DNA from: Nemophila menziesii
Lineage: Eukaryota > Streptophyta > Magnoliopsida > Boraginales > Hydrophyllaceae
Assembly: GCA_029959085.1 (NCBI GenBank)
Contig: JARWIR010000013.1
Span: 11,161,186-11,225,185, forward strand
DNA length: 64,000 nt
Direction: 5' to 3'
Part shown: positions 60,739-64,000 of the stretch, piece by piece
Layout of the letters: each line of letters starts with the position of its first letter
How positions within the stretch are numbered: the stretch's first letter is position 1
Notes under the pieces: generated by a model
Databases searched by the model: none
Seen by the model: the letters and a program-made list of their open reading frames with translations, nothing else
Told to the model about the DNA's origin: nothing
Translations under genes and position numbers: made by a program

Positions 60739-60863
60739 AGATAATACACCCAATACCCAAAAGATTGTGGATTTGTATTTGGGTGTAATGGGATGAAATC
60801 TTATGAATTTTCAACAAATATAAAACCCACAAGGTTTATGCTTTCCAAAGTATAATGACATAA

Positions 60864-61284
60864 AATGGAGATATGACGAATCCCATCTTAGTTTTAAAAT
60901 GAAGATGGGACAAATCCCATCTTAGTTTTAAAATAGAAATGGAACAAATCTCATCTTAATCTTAGAATGGAGATAAATCTTAATTTTGAATTTGGAAAAG
61001 GGACAAATCTCGTCTCAGATTTAGAATGGAGATGAAAAAAATTCTATCTCAGTCTTAAAATTGGAGATGGGACATCTCATCCCAGACTTATAATGTAGAT
61101 GGGACAAATTTATCTCAATTTTAGAATAAAAATGGCACAAATATCACCTCAATTTTAGAATGGAGATGAGACATCTCATCTTAGTTTTACAATAGAGATG
61201 GGACAAATCCTATCTAAGTACTAGAAGGGAGATGAGACAAATTCATCCCACTCTTAAAATTAGAAATGGGACAAATCCCATTTC
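60864..61284 (+). repeat. Minisatellite, about 38-bp unit with palindromic core
   Basis: About 11 imperfect units of GGAGATGGGACAAATCCCATC plus a TTAGTTTTAAAAT-type spacer. Each unit's GATGGGACAAATCCCATC core is self-complementary, so the array could form serial hairpins. It lies in the right part of element C. Confidence 0.92.
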
Positions 61285-61299
61285 AAAAAAAAAAATCAA

Positions 61300-61575
61300 T
61301 TTTAAAAAAAAATCAAAAAAAATCATAGACGTAAATATTAGTTTGCCTCGTCCAAAAATGTATTTTTTTATTTTTTCAATTTTTTTAGAATTAGTTATAA
61401 CGATTTTAAAAAAATTTCCCGGACGCGCGCGTGTGATGGATTAGTAGTATTAGGTGGTGGTGGTGGGGTGGGGGTAGGGTGGGGGATGATGGTGGTGGGT
61501 GGGATGGGGGTGAGGTGGTGGGGGTGGTGGGAATGGTGAGTGGTGGTGGGGTAGGATGGGGGTGGGGGTGGAGGG
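61300..61575. repeat. Single fold-back arm shared with element 2, TGG-rich
   Basis: Positions about 61306-61450 match 10577-10714: AAAAAAAATCATAGACGTA, then GTCCAAAAATG, TTTTTAGAATTAGTTAT, ACGATTTTAA, and a C/G-rich GGACG...GCGTGT end, followed in both by GGTGG triplets. Only one arm is present here, where the other locus has both. Confidence 0.85.
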
Positions 61576-61939
61576 AGCTTGTTTTTTTTGAATAATATTT
61601 AATTTAAATGGGAAAAGATTTAGTCAAGGCCAGCAGGATAGTTGGCAAGTTTGAGGGTATTATTGTAAATTTTTCATCTAAATTATTGTATAATCTAAAT
61701 GGGAAGTTGGTTGGTCATTTTTATTTAAGAGGGCATTAACCCTAAAATAAAACTCTTATCATAATCTTTTAATTGATTTACCAACCATTTATAGATAAAT
61801 ATGGAGGATTAAAAATAGAAAGAAAGAGGAAAAACTAGATTAAAAAACTAATTATAGATAAATATAATAGTTAGGATAGTTAGGATAGAAAGCTAGTTAA
61901 GAGAGGATCCAAATCCTTTTTTTTGTCAATTTAATAAAA

Positions 61940-62200
61940 AATTTACACACATTTACAAATAATAATATACATCTTGTGGACGAAGCTCAAAATGCTTTTG
62001 TTCCAAGTAGATCGATAATTGAAAATATACACCTTATGCATGAATTATTGAGGGGTTATAGTAATATTAACTACTCGAGATGTACAAATAAGACCAACTT
62101 GCAAAAAACGTATGATTGTATTTTACCGTTTTTACCCCTAAAACGGGTAACTGTATTAGATCAGAATGTCATTTTACCTTTACAATTTTGAGCTAAGAAT
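61940..62200 (+). mobile_element. LINE reverse-transcriptase fragment
   Basis: A plus frame reads EAQNAFVPSRSIIENIHL, then MHELLRGY...SRCTNKTNLQKTYD, matching the LINE RT block ending at the first catalytic Asp (usually LQKAYD). The sequence after that does not match RT. The piece is about 50 codons, cut on both sides. Confidence 0.8.
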
Positions 62201-63055
62201 AGTAGTTCATCTACTTGGCCTTTTCCTATTTCATATGATTTGTATAAAATAAAATGCTATAATTTGGGGTTTGTTCAACTCATACAGGTAAGCAATTACA
62301 CAGTAGAATATATCAATGAGGTGTGTAAAGATAACCACGATATATATTATCATGTAGAAACACAATGAACATTATAAGTGTAAAAACATCTAAAAGAGAT
62401 TAACTAGTTGTGTATAGGACAAGTAGTTGAGTTCATCTTTGTGCACAAATTTCACCAAAGTGTGAGTTGTGAATTTAAAAGGGTTTTCAACTCATGAGTG
62501 TGTGATTAAAAACATGTGATGTGTATAAATGATTAGTAAGTATATTCAAGGAATTTTGAACAATTATAATCATATATAATTACATAGGAGACAATGACCT
62601 CATATCGAGATAGAAAATGTAATTCTTCAAGTCAAAGGGGCTAGATAGAAGGACAGATTCAAGAGTGTTTTAGGTGAAGATATACAAAGTAGAGTTAATC
62701 ATTTTAGTAATAATAAGCAAGTGATTGAATAAGTATTTGTCATATAAAAAACACCCTATGGGAAGGACTATATGCCAACAATGTCCCAAATTACCTAAAA
62801 AGGTTTTTACTTAAAGAAAATAACACATATAAATCAAATAGAGGGGTAAAGATCGAGGGAATGTGTAATACTAATTTACATTAACAAACAAATAATTAAG
62901 ATATAACTATACCAAGGGAACAAGTATGCGAACTGTTAGATTTGACATATGTGCATAAGGGTCTAACAATCTAGACAATTTAGCAATTTCTTCAAAACAA
63001 GGAGTTACAGGAAAAAAATCAACAAGTAACAAATAACTACAAAATATATCAAATA
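62201..63055. other. AT-rich spacer or decayed retroelement
   Basis: Nothing recognised. It lies downstream of the minus-strand copia relic and may be its decayed continuation. Confidence 0.4.
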
Positions 63056-63059
63056 CCAA

Positions 63060-63965
63060 AGGGATAGATGATCCTTTACCCGAGATCTATTTTCCATGTG
63101 ATTTTTGCATCCACCGTTAAGAATCTAAATGCCTATTTCATTTATTATCTTATCTCAAAATTTGCCTAATTTACGTTTCTCAAGCATCTTTCATGACAAA
63201 TAGACCATTTTATTTTCTTAATGCTCTCACCTACAATCATAAGGAGGTTGATATAGGTATCCATGGTGGTTTGGATCCTTCAGGGTTAGTAATACCTTTT
63301 ACAATCTATTTTGGAATTAGCCAAGGAGGTACTAAAGAACTGAATTCAAGTTTTTTTCTATAAACACAATAAGATGCAAAATGACCAAATTTTTCGCAAT
63401 AGGTGAAAGATAATTTTTATGATGAGAGAAAGATGCAAATGATAATGATAAGATTTTAAATAAATATATCTCATGCATCTTGATTGATCATAAGATCAGA
63501 ACTAAAACCGATTTCTCAAGAAGAGGATTTTGATCATAAGATAAAATATCTAAAAATGGTTGTTCTTTCAAAATATTTAGTAAATTAAAATAAAGGACCT
63601 CTATTCTTTATGCAAGAGACCATTTCTTTAAAAATTCTTTAATTTTATTAAAGGAGTGATATGGTTTCAAAACAGTACTTTTCATTATTTTTCAAAGAAC
63701 CATTCAAATTTAAAAAGAACTGTAGACATTCCTTTGTTTGTTTTTTAACTCTTTAACAAAAGATTGTTTGCTTTAACATGAAGTTCAAGAGTTTTAAAAA
63801 GAATTTCACATAAGATATCATAATCATTCTCATCATAATAATCATAAGAGGATGAAATGGAGCTAGAATAAACTTCTACCCAAGAGTTGACCACATAGAC
63901 AACAAAATTGTGATCATTATTTTCTCCTTTTTTTCTCGCAACCAACATTAGCGATTTCATAAGAT
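63060..63965 (-). pseudogene. Ty1/copia gag and protease relic
   Basis: On the minus strand, 63960-63745 gives an acidic SSSISSSYDYYDENDYDILCE segment like the late part of copia gag. Near 63400 comes a zinc-knuckle remnant TYCEKFGHFASYC, then KGITNPEGSKPPWIP, which parallels the '..TNPKGPKxxWVPK' linker. Near 63115 ILNGGCKNHMENRSRVKD resembles the protease start 'WYLDSGCSKHMTGNRSxFKD', with the catalytic D-S-G changed to N-G-G. Stops and frameshifts intervene, so it is dead. The element would extend beyond the right edge. Confidence 0.6.
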
Positions 63966-64000
63966 AGCTCCAATCATTTCCAAAGGGAATGAACCGATGA

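Larger units (their letters stand above)
55642..61916. mobile_element. Long-TIR element C (MULE-like), 6.3 kb with nested solo LTRs
   Basis: The left end GGATTTGGATCCTCTGCTAA and the right end (reverse-complemented GGATTTGGATCCTCTCTTAA) are TIRs. They continue through CTATCCTAACTATC and ATTTATCTATAATTA for 100 bp or more. Both ends abut T-runs (55632-55641 and 61917-61924), so a poly-T TSD of 8-9 bp is possible but not provable. Removing the nested LTRs leaves about 3.2 kb. The interior has CAC-rich and GT-rich tracts, a possible captured coding segment (about 56600-57703), a minisatellite, and a right arm shared with fold-back element 2. No transposase was recognised. Confidence 0.75.

Overview
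The window looks like nuclear DNA of a eudicot plant. It is AT-rich, the genes have GT-AG introns, the encoded proteins are plant families (MIOX, plant CTC1, R2R3-MYB), and most of the sequence is plant-type transposable elements. The species cannot be named from the sequence. All calls come from reading alone, and no database was searched.

Four genes look intact. MIOX (6364-8061, minus, 9 exons, 311 aa) opens myo-inositol to D-glucuronate. CTC1 (26062-30999, plus, 16 exons, about 1199 aa) is the large subunit of the telomeric CST complex. A two-exon thioredoxin-like gene with a CxxC motif (31496-32179, minus) converges on CTC1. An intronless R2R3-MYB gene (37717-38499, minus) resembles the MYB44/MYB73 group. 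They share no pathway and show the usual scattered plant gene order.

The rest is mostly mobile DNA. From the left: a LINE ORF2 without stop codons (1-4092, running off the edge), a 5'-truncated LINE, MIOX, two back-to-back fold-back elements (8.84-11.0 kb), a diverged relative of a solo LTR (11.9-13.4 kb), and a 438-bp hAT MITE with a perfect 8-bp target-site duplication (TSD). A 201-bp tandem repeat (17.86-19.32 kb) and a shorter one (20.0-20.5 kb) follow, then two LINE fragments and a Mutator-like element (24129-25849) that ends about 200 bp before the CTC1 start codon. Beyond the thioredoxin-like gene are a hAT-like element, a 177-bp MULE MITE, a LINE tail and a hAT transposase pseudogene.

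The right half is a nest of insertions, many datable relative to each other from exact TSDs: Stowaway in Stowaway (42.16-42.67 kb); a tandem duplication whose two copies each took a different TIR element (43.4-45.8 kb); Stowaway in hAT in MULE (46.5-48.8 kb); a degenerate Ty1/copia element on the minus strand (50.45-54.61 kb); and a 6.3-kb long-TIR element (55642-61916) holding one solo LTR inside another of the same family. The window ends in a decayed LINE RT piece and a copia gag/protease relic.

I saw no clearly new biological system. The most useful observations are the TSD-supported nests, the MULE beside the CTC1 promoter, the fold-back arm shared by two distant elements, and the long-TIR element with a possible captured coding segment.
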